Position numbers and translations under genes: made by a program. Below, piece by piece: positions 23,642 through 36,863 of a DNA stretch of 64,000 bases (within the stretch, counting starts at the first letter, position 1; each line of letters opens with the position of its first letter). Source of the DNA: Varroa destructor (taxonomy: Eukaryota > Arthropoda > Arachnida > Mesostigmata > Varroidae). A model generated the notes under the pieces. It did not search any database. It was not told the origin of the DNA and worked only from the letters and a program-made list of their open reading frames with translations. The DNA is taken from the NCBI RefSeq assembly GCF_002443255.2, contig NW_019211458.1, positions 26,688,485 through 26,752,484 on the forward strand, read 5' to 3'.

Positions 23642-26600
23642 ACATTTAATCGGAGCTGCTACATTGGCCACATCATTAATACAACAGTTTTTATCGGAGA
23701 TGGCAAATATATGTATGCATCTGCGCAGCAGATAGTATGGCCAGGCTCTGTTTAGCAGCCAGCCAGAGCCACCCGGCAGCAATGTGTCCTTAGCCCTGTC
23801 TCGCCTGGTTAACCTAGAATGAGTAGGACACACATTCACTATAGTGCTGCTACTGTTACCGTTGCGATCTCGCTTGACATAGTGCCTGCTTTTTCTTTTT
23901 CATTTTTACCATACGAGTGCCTCAACTCCCGATTTTCTCTAGCTACAACCCTAAGCAAATGCTATGACCGGACGAAGATATGGTCTGTAAGATCTTACCG
24001 CCAGCTTATATAATCTATAGAATAAGGCAGCGTAGAAGAACCGCACTAGGATGGTGCAGATGAGAAAAGTGGAAAGGTAAATCGCGCAATTACTACCACT
24101 GCGACGAGCTCCTTCCTAACATCGCAGCGCTTTCACCGACAAACGCTAACCAGAGAAGTAATGATAATGCGTTATTTGACTACAAGAAACCGCCTCTCAA
24201 ACAGGGAAGTGCCAGTGTCCACGCTGATCCCATTTAGCGAGCCTTTGTATACATTCATTCTACAAACAGACGTCTCTGTATAAACATTCAGTCATGGCTA
24301 TAGAATTGGGAAGGCATATTTCGGAGCACTGACGCTACCGCCACCAAGAGCATCATTGCCAAAATTCAAGCCGTCGGCTACCTCTAATATTACGGGCCTC
24401 GCATAGTTGCTTGGCTATTGAGTACTCGCTCATACGTTTGCCGCCTTGTACGATCACGGGTCATAAACTCTTTCGAGCGCGAGGCGGCTACCAATCGACG
24501 GTACGGTAGTCGGCGAAGAAGGTATCTACGCCATATTGGCTTACGAGACTCGTTAAGGCAGGAACGCCTCGAACGGTTGAGCGAACTGCCGGATGACGGA
24601 TGGTGTTTTCTTAGCCGTTGTTGTTTCGATTTCAGCCACTTTTCTAAATATTACTCCTGTTTCCAACACACACACATCATTTGCGTCGGGTTGGCGCATA
24701 TCCATGCAAATATATGTTGCTAAACAATCAATACAATTTCAGATATATATATACATAATAAGGCTATATGTATATATAGCTTTGATACATTTTCATGATT
24801 CTGTCTATATTACGAGCTCCTATTGGATCATCAGGTGGTTGCGAACAACACTAGCCATACACACTTAGCATAGCAAAAAACACAATTTTGTTTTATCGTT
24901 GGCCACATGCAATTCTGTTATATACTATAATGAGTGAGCTGATGCTGATGATCACATACATGGAACCCCAGTTTTCCCTGTGCCACTAGCTTAATATTAT
25001 CGTAACACACGTGTTTCGCTTTTCGAAATTCTTCTAATCAAATTCGAAAGCGCGACGCTGCACTTCGTTGGCGCGCCGCACTTGATCCGGGATCGGCATA
25101 AACCCACGCTCCGCTCTACATACCGGTACGACGAGTCTAATGCTCAGATATATTCGATTGCCCCAAGCGAATCATCCGTCGAATAACGAATGAGCCCTGT
25201 AGCCGTAGAAAGCAGCGGTGCAGGCGATAGGAAAATCGCGCACGGGATGGACAAACGAACAAATAAATAACGACGACGTCAAGTATGAGATTAGTAGGAG
25301 TAGGCTGACCGGATTCGAGAACCACCTTTCAACACTGCTTCCTTTCTTTCTGTCTATCGCTGCTACTAAATAAAAACGTTCACAGATATGCGCACACAGC
25401 TGGCGGTAGTGGTGAGCCCGGATTCGGCCTCTTCCCTCGGCCGTTTTGGACTTTATTTTCCGCTGCTATCTCATTCCTTCGTTTAGGCGGCTTCATTCGT
25501 CCTATCTTGGCCACGGCACTAACACCGAACGGCCAGTCTCTGGTTGCGCTGGCGCTGTTCGGCCTGTCGTTGCTCTGGGTCGATGCTGAATCATGAAAGC
25601 ACCCTATAGTACAATGACTTAACGAGCAATAATGGGCTAATGTGTATATATATGTATATATTTGCTACGATGGGATGACAGCTAGCATTAAGGGCAGTGC
25701 TGGCGATGCCTATAGCGGTGGTGAGACGGTGCTCGGTCGCAGCTAACGAAACTCAGTTTCACGCCCGCTCTACCCGTCATACATTCGTTGTTGGCATCCG
25801 AATAGGATCTTATACATTCATATATTATATCTAAAATACGCGACGGACGGACTGGCGCAGCAACGGCCACGGACGGTAAGCGTCAGTGAGCGACCCGGGG
25901 GAGGCGACAGCAGAGCACTACCCACGTCGAATGGGATAGGGTAAGAGAGAATGGGGTAAACAAGGCAATATAACGTCTATGCATCGAAGGGGTGGGTATG
26001 TTAGGACCGCGCTTGCCGACCGCCGTCGCCGCCTGACCAGTCATGAACCAAGCATATAATACTCCAAATATACAAATAACCTTTTCTCTTTACTAGCCCG
26101 AACAAGCTAGAAAAGCGGACAAGCAGACAGTCATAGATGACCGTAGGCGCCCGTCGCGATCTCTATAAACATCAGCGCCCGGCCTTTTACGTACACCTGC
26201 GTACAGGCATAAATAGAGTACGCACACGATGAGTTTCACATAAGCGTAGATGCACACGCATACACGCTGTGTGCCTGTTGAAAGCAAAACGCAGCAGACC
26301 AGTGTTGCATATACACTGTCAAACGAGGAGGAATATAGTACATCTTTGTGCGGTAAATGCTACACTAGAATGCGTATTATTTCCACACATACATGTCCAG
26401 GGTAGGCTCGTATGGATATGTTTGTAGAGGCTATACATGGCACGGGCTGCTAAAACGTATAACATAAGCCGAAAGCATTAAACTATCATTGTCCTAGTTG
26501 TAATAAGAGAGATTCATGTGTGTGACGTAACGCTATTGCGGGAGTATATTAACGTGAAATAGATGTTAGATTTATTATAGTGCGAATAAATTAATTAAAG

Positions 26601-26725
26601 GAATTATTAACGACCCCACATGCAAAAACGACCCGTACCAAGCAAACGTGCGACGGCTCTATCGCGGATATTGCTATAAAATCCGACCCGCGATTTGATG
26701 AGTTGTTCTTTCCAGCAGCTGTAGA

Positions 26726-26727
<2 letters not shown>
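23642..26727. other. No supportable gene
   Basis: A charged plus-strand frame at 24418-24723 (arginine-rich, starting at TTG) is open, but I could not tie it to a family or splice pattern. A 7-bp inverted repeat (GCTATAT/ATATAGC) lies at 24763-24780 within a TA-rich patch. Otherwise I see ordinary sequence. Confidence 0.45.

Positions 26728-26771
<44 letters not shown>
26728..26771. repeat. AT dinucleotide microsatellite, 22 units
   Basis: Forty-four bases of perfect A/T alternation, the longest simple repeat in the window and likely to be length-polymorphic. It lies in otherwise unannotated sequence. Confidence 0.97.
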
Positions 26772-26773
<2 letters not shown>

Positions 26774-29700
26774 CAACCTTAATAGTACATTCGTTTATTC
26801 AGATCTTCTCCAAGTGCTCTCGTCCCTACCACGTTGCAAAAGCAACTACGTCCTCGACTGTACATTATGTTTGGGTACATGATGGGTATTAGAGCTGCTG
26901 TGACTCAGGGTCAGTACAAGTACTTTGTTGCATTACCCACAGTTAACATAACACTACCAGATGAAAGCAATCCATCTGTACGCGGCAGACTTCTTCGTAG
27001 CAGGACAATAGCAGCCATGGTTAAAGCACGCACCTCCGCATCGCCTCAAGAACGCCGTTCGTTATTATCTTCCTAGTCTATCTAATTATTCGGTTCCCTT
27101 TGGTTTCCTTATTTCCCGGTTCCGCGGCGAGGCACAACCATGGGGAGCCCGATACTGCGTAGGGCCGCTGTCACTCATCGTCGTTGTCGACATCGTACCC
27201 TTTCACTTAATCCACTTAAACTGTATTGCCGCCGCCGACCCAACGATCAACAGCCCGCCAATCATGTGTATCTTGCTAATTGACAGATTGTTATTACTAT
27301 TATTAGTTATTGTTGTCACCGGTTAATATCGGCATTGTTCACTTTGATGTCACTGGCATTATTATTGTAGCTGATAGCGGTAGCGTGCGGAAAAGGTCAG
27401 ATTTAGAACAAGCAGACAGCACAGTGGTTTCCACAGCGTCCAGGGCAACATCGCGCGCTTCTACACGAGCTGTCAGGCAGGATCAGCTCGTCGCTGCGTA
27501 GTCCCGTTCTGATTCCTCCCTCTTTCTTTTCCTCTGTCACCTATGTACCTACTACTAGAAATAATCATCTTACCCCACTGCTGGTCACTCACCATTTGAA
27601 CGCTGTTCAGCGCGTGTCCAGCTCCGGCTAGCCGCCCTGCTCTTGGTCGATATGCCAGTTCATGATCTTGCCTTAGACTACTTCTTATTTTCCTCTGGCC
27701 GGCAACAAACCCCTCCCGTTTTGTACAGATCTTTTCAAGTGAAGCAGAGCACTGCTCCTCTTGCAGTTCATAGCCTCGCAAGTTTTGTCTGCGGCAAGCA
27801 TTCCCTCAACCCAGAGACGGCTGGAGACTGCAGCGCCACGGGATCACGACCTTAACACATAACCTATTTTAGCCTCAAGGGTAGTTGTATTAAATGTTAG
27901 AGATTGCGGTGACAGACAATTTGGCTGGTTGCGGCCGCTGCTCGTTATCCCAGGCGGCTGATTAGGTGCTGTGATAGGACTAGGGCTAGACAGCCGGAGC
28001 AAAGTGGGAAAAACAACAATTGTGTTGGGAAAGTTGAAGACCCGGAGCAAGCAGCGCGGAATGAGCCAGAAAAATGGAACGAGGAAGGGTAACTGGAGCT
28101 AATGTAGAGACAGAAAGAGGCTCGGGTAGAAAGTAGGCAGAAGGATAGAAATACAAGTGTAAGATTAATCCATCACGCTGATCGCGATGATTCATGTAAG
28201 TTATTGCGAAACAATTGCAAAAGGCGTCGTTTCTCATCGACAAAAAGGAGGCTGGGGCGACCAGTAACTCAACTAACCTCAATGACAGCAATGACTGCGA
28301 CCGACTACAAATCATAGGCCAAAGAGTTTGTGGGATCGAACCGGTCATTTAGCAACGGCATAGAGATGTCGTGGACGATGAAAACAATGAAAGAAAGAAA
28401 ACAACGTCAATGACAATGTTATAACCAGCACCTAGATTGCGGCATTGTGGTGATTCAAACAATGCTTGCAACGAATGTGGCCGGAAGCGTAGAAAGTTGA
28501 CAGGGGCATGTATGATGTACAAATTACATATTGTAAAAAGGGTTGCTGAAGTGATACTTAGCCTGGCAAAACTGCGCATAATTAAAAAAGCTGAGAGGCC
28601 TAAATATCTAGAGAGAAGAGTGGTGGATACTACGGTGACATAATTAAAACTTACATTAATTAACACATCTGTATATATCGCGACGGATGTTGAAGTTAAG
28701 TTAGTTAAGGACACACAATTTGTTCATATAATCACATTCGAGGTATTATCTGAACTCGTCTGTTAAGAGAAAATTCAATTTGCAATTTTCAGATTCCTGA
28801 GGACCTTGACAAGTTTTCTGAAGAAGGTATATTTGCTAGCAGTGCTTGTAAACATGTTTGAAACCATATGTAAGGGAGGCAAAAAAAAAATATGCGCTTG
28901 TCGAACAGTGTTGAAACTTTTGAGATCTTCAAAACTGGCAAAAAAAATCTTCTCTACGTTTATTTTTTTTGTACAACGCATTAGGTAATACTAGAACTTA
29001 TATTAATACAGTATATATATATTCAAATACTTGCTACCTGATAATAACGTACATAATACACCTGTACACAGCAATATACACTTATGCGCTTTCAGTCAAA
29101 TCGGTTTAGCGACCGATGTATAACGTAGTTTGAATTCGCCTATGAGTGGATTGCTTCGTGTTACCGCTAACTGTTAGTTCATAATCGTAAAGCTATTACA
29201 TAAACAAACGATGATTTCCTTCTCAACTATGACAGAATCCACACGAGAACGTAAATCATGATTTTTGCGCAAATCTATCGGTAGGGGCTACAAATTGTTG
29301 AAGATAGGTATATTGCACGATTTTCTGATCTACGCATCCACACGAGTCTCGTTTAACACTCCTGTCACCAATTCGTTTACGACGTTATAGCGTAACCATA
29401 TCAGATCCAGTCACTGAGTCAGCTGAACGCAGTTCGTTCTGGAGTGTTCAGTACGTGCTGCCAGCACTTTATGAGTCTGCCCGTTTGCTTCCATCTTTGG
29501 CTCTGTTGATTCCAAAGCGCCGCAAAGTCTGTGTTTGAGGAAATCGTTCCCTAAGTCTTCCCTACCTCGTCAACTTGCACACCGATGTCCATCTCAGCTT
29601 TCGCATATTCTCTCTTTATCATTTCATCCGTTCATTCAGCAGAAGAAGCAAGCGCCTATCCTCCGAGGCTTCATCTCGTTCAACCCTCTACTAAAACAAG

Positions 29701-32393
29701 CGTCCTCAAAATCTAAATCTCAAATTCCATCTTTGCACCCTCTCCCTAGAGGCGAAGTCAAAGGCCGGAAACAGGCCCGTCACCTAGACCAGCGAAAAAC
29801 TAGCCATCTAGCCTGCTAACGCTCTGATGTCTCGGGCTAGCGTTGAGTCCACAACGGCCGGAGGTTTGCTTCACCGCAACATAGAGCGGGCAAGAGAGGG
29901 TAAGGGGTAAGCGGTGTGCAGGCGGTAGGAGATAGGCTAGTCTAGCAAAGCTCTGACGCAGAAAAGGGAGTCTCTTCCTTTATTCCAACCACACCACAGC
30001 AGTATAGTCAACTTGTAGCTAGCCTACCATTCAGAGACTGAAGGAATTACAGAGTTGTAGATGCGGACTCCGTGTAGGTAACCGCGCTTGTGACAGTAAT
30101 GGTAGCAGGCAGGCGCGCCGCTTACTTTCCACATGCTATCCTTTCTGTACCCTATTTCATCTCCCTAGAGTTTGATCTCCTCGTAGTGTGACAAAACAAA
30201 GGAGAAGCCTACACCAGAGGGTGTGCAGTGATGACGGTGGTGGTGGTAAGAGACGATTGAATCTGCCCTTCGCTGGCGCCATTCGTTGAGACGCTACAAG
30301 CCTTGTTGAAAGCAAAGCCGAGAAGAGAATAGAGACTGTAGTAGTTCAGCCCACAGAGCTGGTCTCATATGCAGACGCAATCGGTATAAGTCTCCCTCAG
30401 TGGCAAACAAAAGACAGAAACTGAAGGAGGCGCAAAGAGAGTAGTAGGAGGATATGGACATCGAGAGAGTAACGAGGGACGCCGTGACGCGGGTAGTGCG
30501 AGAGAAAAGGGCAAAAACAAAAAGATACCCCTGGTGCCACCAATATCAACCTCGACTAAGTGACAGCGTCAGCAGCCGCCAAGCTCCTGTCGCTGCTTCG
30601 TTCGGACCACGCATCTGTGGGTACAGACGGCTAAGAGCAACGTACTAGAGTGTGATGATAGGAATGGCATCGGAAGATCGTATGACATGGCGTTCTAGAA
30701 CTAATACCACCTGCTTCAACTCGTACCGCTACTTCGATGGCTGCTGGTGCTACAGTTTCTTCTGCTGGCAAACCGACATCACAGGTCAACGGGTCGACCA
30801 AGAAACTTTAAAGATATGAGAATCAAAGGACTGTGCATGTACCTGAATTAAATAGACAGAGGCATAATCAAAAAGCACCAATTCACTAAAGGCAAATATA
30901 TAGCAGTGCCGGATATTTTGTACATTGATACAGTGTGCTATATCTGAATGGTATTGTGCAGGTTCCTATCGGATCTACTTCCGGGATAAAGATAGACCGA
31001 GCCAGACTAACTCTGAAAACTAATTTGAACTTTGTTTTCAATGTATTAAAGTAACAACAACGCCGTAGTCATATGCATTTGGTAACGTATGAGAAGGTCA
31101 AAATAGCTGGTTTATATGTCGTGTAATAACCGCACAGTATTAGTAGTAGCGGAGAGGTTAATGAAACATACAAAGAAGGTAACTTTCAAGAATTTCTTTA
31201 ACATTACGACCGTTCGTCGTTATATTGTTGCAGAAGAAATGCGTGGATGAACTACTCCTATTAGTTGATATTTAGTAAGAGGATAATATTAGTGCCTTGA
31301 TTAGGTGATTTAACGTTAATCAGGGAAGGGATTAATGGCTGCGACTGGTTCGAAAACCCTTGTTTTGCTGGCAAGCTTGTCAAGTTTTCGTCCATACAAA
31401 TGGGAAAAGGAGGTGGGGGTTCTTTGTCACAATAACCAACAACTATTATCGCTGGGGAAAAATTTGCATGGTGACCAAATGACACCCATCAGCGCTGGAG
31501 CTAGATGCATATGCTGGCCTTTCATTGTGATTATTAGCAAAGCACGTTATCGAACTCGTTACTATGTAGAATAACGATGCTTATCTTAGAAATAGAAAAA
31601 TTTTAGCAATTAGAAACGAATAGACGTGGAAGAAGGTGCTACTCCCGACTACTACAGCAAGAAAAACAACAACATCGCGCTGACTACCTTTGACTGCTAG
31701 TAATATTTACGTTCTAAGCAGGTTTACTTCGACGGTTATTCCGGGTGGGGTTCGTAAGATAGAGAGTAAAAAAGAAAGAGGGGAGCGAGAATCTGGGGGA
31801 CCATGAAGCCACTGTGACGAAAATGGCCTTGGAGACACAAGAAGCAAAAAAGTAAAAATCCTACTCATGTTAGCTAGCTGCTCCCACCACAGCCTAACCA
31901 GACGTAAATTATGATTTGAGAATACAACGAACCAGGTAGTGAACCAACAATGGGTACACGCCGGCTTCATATACCTAACCTGCGTGCTGTCGTGTATATA
32001 TAGACACCAGCGACTACATATATATGACATGGCAAAGCAACGGCCGTAGGAGAGTGACGGGACAGCAGAACAATCGTGGGAGAGAAAGGAGCCGAGGTAA
32101 AAAAAGAAATAGGTGGTGGCAGTCAACAACGGCAGGGTACCAACAGCAGCAGGAGTCTGGAGAAAAACACCAGAGCAGACATACACGAATATACCCTCGA
32201 GGTAAGCGCAGCCAAAGCAGCGTAGGTAAAGCCAACGAGTCAGTAGCTGGTCGTAGTAGGCTTCGCATGGCCGCTTCATAGCTCCACAGCGTTCCGAATG
32301 CTGCCCCGTTCTGCTTCAACGCTCAACGACGAAACCGAAGTCGCCGACGGCAACTGCTACGACGACTACCGACCTTTCTCGGTTTGTTTTCAG
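26772..32393. other. No supportable gene
   Basis: Frames at 26.8-27.1, 27.3-27.5 and 29.5-29.8 kb lack motifs. A 190-codon minus-strand frame at 31707-32279 is Cys/Trp/Phe-rich with no domain and overlaps a plus-strand frame over the same bases, so I treat it as chance. A good acceptor (CAATTTTCAG) at 28783-28792 is followed after about 33 bases by a donor-like GTATAT, but nothing links this mini-exon to others. Confidence 0.45.
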
Positions 32394-32767
32394 CAAGATG
32401 GATGGGCTCCATGGGGCGGGCGGTTTGTGTGAGCAGAGCAGAGAGTCTGCTTTTAAACGAGCCACAGATTTCTGCCCAAGACAGCCAATCAGACGTGGGG
32501 GATGGGCAGGCTAAGAAATACACCTACTTTGCTCCCTGGACCCTTCTGCCTGCTTCCGGCACCACCAACTGCCTTGGATCTATTGCTGCTTTTACAGCTG
32601 CTGCTGTAGCAGTAGCAGCAGCTGCTGGCGCTGCTTCTGCTTTCGATGAAAAGGACGCTGGAGATGATGGAGAAGAGCGCAGCTCGCAGGATTTGCGCGA
32701 CGTCGGCGACGCGAACGACAGTGGCGACCTTGGACGTAGCGGCGTGCAGTTCGCTTTGTGCATATAG
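32394..32767 (+). CDS. Unrecognised ORF with poly-Ala segment and acidic tail
   Basis: The frame runs through a good acceptor (GGTTTGTTTTCAG, ending 32393) to TAG at 32767. The first internal ATG in frame lies about 13 bases into the putative exon. The middle section, encoded by a GCT/GCA-rich stretch (32584-32640), is almost all Ala with some Val and Phe, hydrophobic enough to mimic a membrane segment. It is followed by an Asp/Glu/Gly/Ser-rich tail of about 40 residues. The strong compositional zoning favours a real low-complexity protein region such as a transcription or signalling factor. Against that, the GCT/GCA repeat alone opens frames on both strands (the minus strand is also open here). 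No domain is recognised. Confidence 0.25.
32584..32640. repeat. GCT/GCA-rich repeat with internal inverted symmetry
   Basis: An imperfect GCT/GCA trinucleotide stretch. It contains an inverted repeat, CAGCTGCTGCT and AGCAGCAGCTG, separated by 8 bases, so single strands could fold. It encodes the alanine-rich section of the plus-strand frame. Confidence 0.85.
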
Positions 32768-35700
32768 TAGTACACAAAGAGGAAATAACTGACGTACTAA
32801 GAAAGAATTTCAACGGATGGTTTAAAGTGGACACCATGTGATATGATATGAAAACCGGCTGGTTTTTGTGGACGAAACTAGTTGCTTGCCAGAAGAAGCG
32901 TCCCGTAAAATTGCTGCAATGAGTACTTTTTAACTATATATATATATATTTGGTACGTACATTTTGGCAACTGGTTTCTGATCGTTGCTGCTCCGAAGAG
33001 CTAGCTACATGATATCGAATGGAAATATTTTTTAAGAACTCTGTTGTATGTGTAATTATATCTGTAGATTCAGTAGTTTCGGGCTACGTGAAATACCACC
33101 AACTGGCATATTGAATTGGGCTACTATCGGCCGTAACTGCAGCCGAGCCGGACATAAATAATCCATTCAGAAACTAGGTTTTAACATCTTTGAGAGTCAG
33201 TCGATCAATCAGTACCTTTTTGTCTATATAAATCACCTGCTTCCACTAATTTCAGCTTATTTATACAGCCGCCTGTTTAACATCAAGCAAAAGAACATTT
33301 TTATTAGACCTAACACCTACTACTTCAGTGCGATATAACTTCAAATTCAGAAAATAACATTTACAAAAAATATTTGATGTATGGTGGCCGAGTACATACT
33401 TTCTTGCGCAAAAATAACTTAACAAGATTTGCCCCCAGAGGTACTCGACAGGGCTAAAATACAATCTGTAACAAAGAATAAATACCTACATATATAATTT
33501 GTGCGATTTTGATACTAATTACCGTCCGGCAGATAAACTTCAGCGACTATAATTGGTTAATTGGAATTATTGGTTTACCGATGTGTTCATCATTGAAGCC
33601 ATTGTTGGAAACGCTAAAACTTCCGGTGAACCTGTTAGGCAATTAAACGGCACAATCTAGAATCTCTAATTCGATAGGGGAATTCAGTAAAACAATAGAA
33701 GCACTTTCTTAACCATTCTACACAGAGTTCTCTTGTCTTTTGGAATGTTTGGTACACTTCTAGATTTAAACACGGTTTTAGCTATTATCACAGGGCTGCC
33801 CTGGACCTGTCTATAATCTACCGAAATTCTATATCAAGATTATGGAATGAAAAGTTCCGTATGCTAAGTAAATGTTTATATAAGGGTAGCAATGCATTTC
33901 AACAAAATGCCAGACGTAAATGGAAGCTGCAACACAAAAGCGGAACCACTTTGAGCTTGAGGAACTGCTCGAAGCGAAACCGGACTGATAGGGAAAAACG
34001 AAGTACGGAGACCCGGCTAGGAGAGGGAGAACCGAGTCAACGAGCTCGTCAGGCGTCCTTTTTTACTCTCAACGGAAACCGACGGTGAAGAGCGGTGTGT
34101 TGAAGACGAACAAGCAGAAAACCATACGAAGGCAGAGGTAGGCGACCGACTTCACGACGTAAAGAGCTGCCTTCTTACCATCCTACCTGCCTCATTTCTA
34201 AGGCTTCAGTAAGGCAGTTTCAAAGCTAGAATAAGAGGGTTTAGAGCGAAGAAGCGGAAACGTTCCAGAGAGTGGAGGAGATGGCACGAGAGAAGGGAAT
34301 CCAAGGAGCCAGGAATAGGAGCACGAAGTTGTGTTCCGGCGGTCCCAACAACGAGCCCATCAGCAGTGGCAAAACGTCGACGACGACAAGATCCGCAGTA
34401 GTTGCCGCGGATGGGCAGATGCGGGGCAAGTGCATAGACCGCGTGATTGGAAAAGCGCGCGCGTCAAAGAGAGAGGGTAGGAGAGACTGAACGACTGAAA
34501 AGTAGTCAAAGGGAGACCGACGGCTTGCTACGCTATTATGCCAGTCAGGGATAGTTGGGGCAGTCATTCGTAAATTGCAAGTAGGTAAGCAGATTTAAAT
34601 TGCGCACTACTCGAAACGCGTTCCCTGTTTTCCGCTAGTTTCCCATTTACCTTCCTTTGCCGCTTTCTGGGTACTTGCAATCCCACGAGGGCCACAACCT
34701 TCGCACTGTCAGGGCTGCGCACATGGATCGACCCACTAAACACCGTCTCCCTACCAATGACGGTCACCGGCAAACCACCAACTTTCTCTTCCTTTTTCTC
34801 GTTTGTTTGCTCGTCTCCATGGCCCAATTCTATTTCCTTTTGACCGACCCGTTCCTGCCGACGAGAAACCCAATATCTAACAAGGTGCTGGCGGAAGCAG
34901 TCGTCTAGATTTGCGATGTCGTCGTCCAGTCATCGTAGATGTGGAAGTCTTGCATGTGAAGGATCGCGCGGGAGAAATGATTACGCATACATCTATTTCG
35001 TGTATCACCATAATAAAGTTTGTTATTAGTTTGAGTTTGTATACAAGTTAAGAGGAAAGTACTTTTGCAAGATCAGGTTTACATATATGTATATATTACA
35101 GTCGTGATCTTTTATATACATATACATGCAATGTGCGGCGCATAAATCCGGGCTTTTGCTTATGAACTGCTTCTAAGCTTGTATCATAACAGACATAGAT
35201 TTCTCAAAAAAAATTTTTCTCGTCTGCTAAGGGTGATATATTCGTGCCAGTCATGTCTATTCGATATAACTACCATCTGCCGCGAGTACATTTCGAATTC
35301 GGCCGGTCATTTTTAAAATATTCCTTCTCTAATTTACAGATCAGTTTCTGCGTGCGTCAAGCAATATAAGAACTCGAAAAACTATCATTTAAGCATCTTA
35401 CATTTACAAAAATCCAGCCCTTGGGCTGTTGTTAGCCCAAACGTTTGAAGGGCTCAAAATTTTCAGAAAGACTAAAAGTTGTACGAAGTCTCAACTGTTG
35501 CAATTTACCTGGACGATCCAATTATCGGCTTATATTTTCCTCTGCAGGACGGTCGTTCCTTTCAGTATCGAAAATTGATGCATTTTTAGGTCATTGTGAT
35601 GGATCGTGCATTTCAAATCTAAATTCTGTTAAGAATCTTCTAGTTTGGCTCATGGTTTTAATTTTTTGAAAAGACGCATGAAAATTTTAGACGTATTTTA

Positions 35701-36863
35701 GACAAAAAAAGACAGGTTTTAATTCTGGTGGAGGTTCGTCCATGATGGAACGATTAGGATATACTAATCTTAGTTTGAAAGCGACGTACTGTTTTTAGCC
35801 ACGATGAGGTTATGATAAGAAGAACTGGCCTTCACTAATTGCAAACCTAGCGAATGAACTTAGCGCTGCGAGCAATTACACGCTAAAATTTGTCTGAATT
35901 CAAACGTTGCGCATATATATAGGCGGGCGACAGTAGGCTTCAAGCTGAATAAGGCATAAATCTGTTATTAGCGAGAGATGCCCTTCCCATGAGACAGTTA
36001 GATTGTAATGCATCAATAATATAAGGACTGCGTGATCATAGTACTAATACATGCGCCGACACATGTTAGCTATTACCTTCAATATGGGTGCAGGAGAACT
36101 TGTTGATAGGTTTACCAGTTAATCAGGCAAGTTACTTCCCGAGGGTGACGAACTTAACCAATGCAATTCAGAATAACAGGTGAGGCTATCGGCTGAAGCA
36201 GTTTTAGAGCTACAACCTGAACCAAAGGTCTAATTTATTCCACTTCGGTATACGTATTTACGGCAACGTGCAAAGCCATTGTGAAAACAAAAGCAACTGT
36301 CTGTATCGTTTTATTATGTTAACCTGTGTCTACGACCTATATAGATAGATGTTTGTATTGCCCGAATAAATGCAAATGAGATAAAGATATTAGCATTTTA
36401 ATAACCTCCCACAGCCGTACCGTATGGATGAAAATGGACTCGGACTATGTCTTTTACTAGAAATGAGGGGTTTTCCTTTGAAAAATAATTGATCGACACA
36501 AATTGCTCCTGCATAAATGAAGATTATAGAACAACATACAGGGAAATGACTGGGCGCACATATAAAAACTAAAATAGGCATGTGTCATTAAGAGGCAGCG
36601 CCCTATCGCATGTGAAGCCCGTAGGATGTTTCAAAGGTATTAACACATTAGGATCCCGCGCTTTTAAATCATTCGCTGTTATCTTACATGCCTAGGAACA
36701 GAGTGACTTCCACGAATTTAGCCGACTTCATCCGGCTACTTCATTTTTTGTTAATAATAATAATTGATCTCAATGTTTGCCCTTCCTCAGAATTTAGTCG
36801 GCAATTTTTATTAAATGTCTAACTGCCGACGTGCAAAGAACTTCTGCCATCACTCTAGTTAGC
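32768..36863. other. No supportable gene; composition shifts to AT-rich
   Basis: Between about 34.9 and 35.2 kb the sequence turns visibly AT-richer and stays so to the end of the window. Short frames at 33.9-34.9 kb overlap on both strands. A TA run lies at 32937-32949 and a nested hairpin at 35416-35454 (listed separately). Confidence 0.5.
35416..35454. repeat. Nested inverted repeats
   Basis: The outer arms AGCCCTT (35416-35422) and AAGGGCT (35448-35454) enclose the inner arms TTGGGCT (35421-35427) and AGCCCAA (35434-35440), with an AAACGTTT palindrome between the inner and outer right arms. Two alternative folds share the same bases. Function unknown. Confidence 0.7.

Noticed and set aside
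24418..24723. Arginine-rich plus-strand frame of 101 residues
   Set aside because: Starts at TTG, no motif, and length is expected by chance; the charged stretch alone is not enough.
28783..28826. Mini-exon with clean acceptor and donor reading I-P-E-D-L-D-K-F-S-E-E
   Set aside because: Isolated; no partner exons in phase were identified, and GT/AG pairs at this spacing are common.
31707..32279. 190-codon minus-strand open frame
   Set aside because: Residue make-up is erratic (many Cys, Trp, Phe), no domain or splice logic is visible, and plus-strand frames are open over the same bases. One frame of this length is not surprising in GC-richer DNA.
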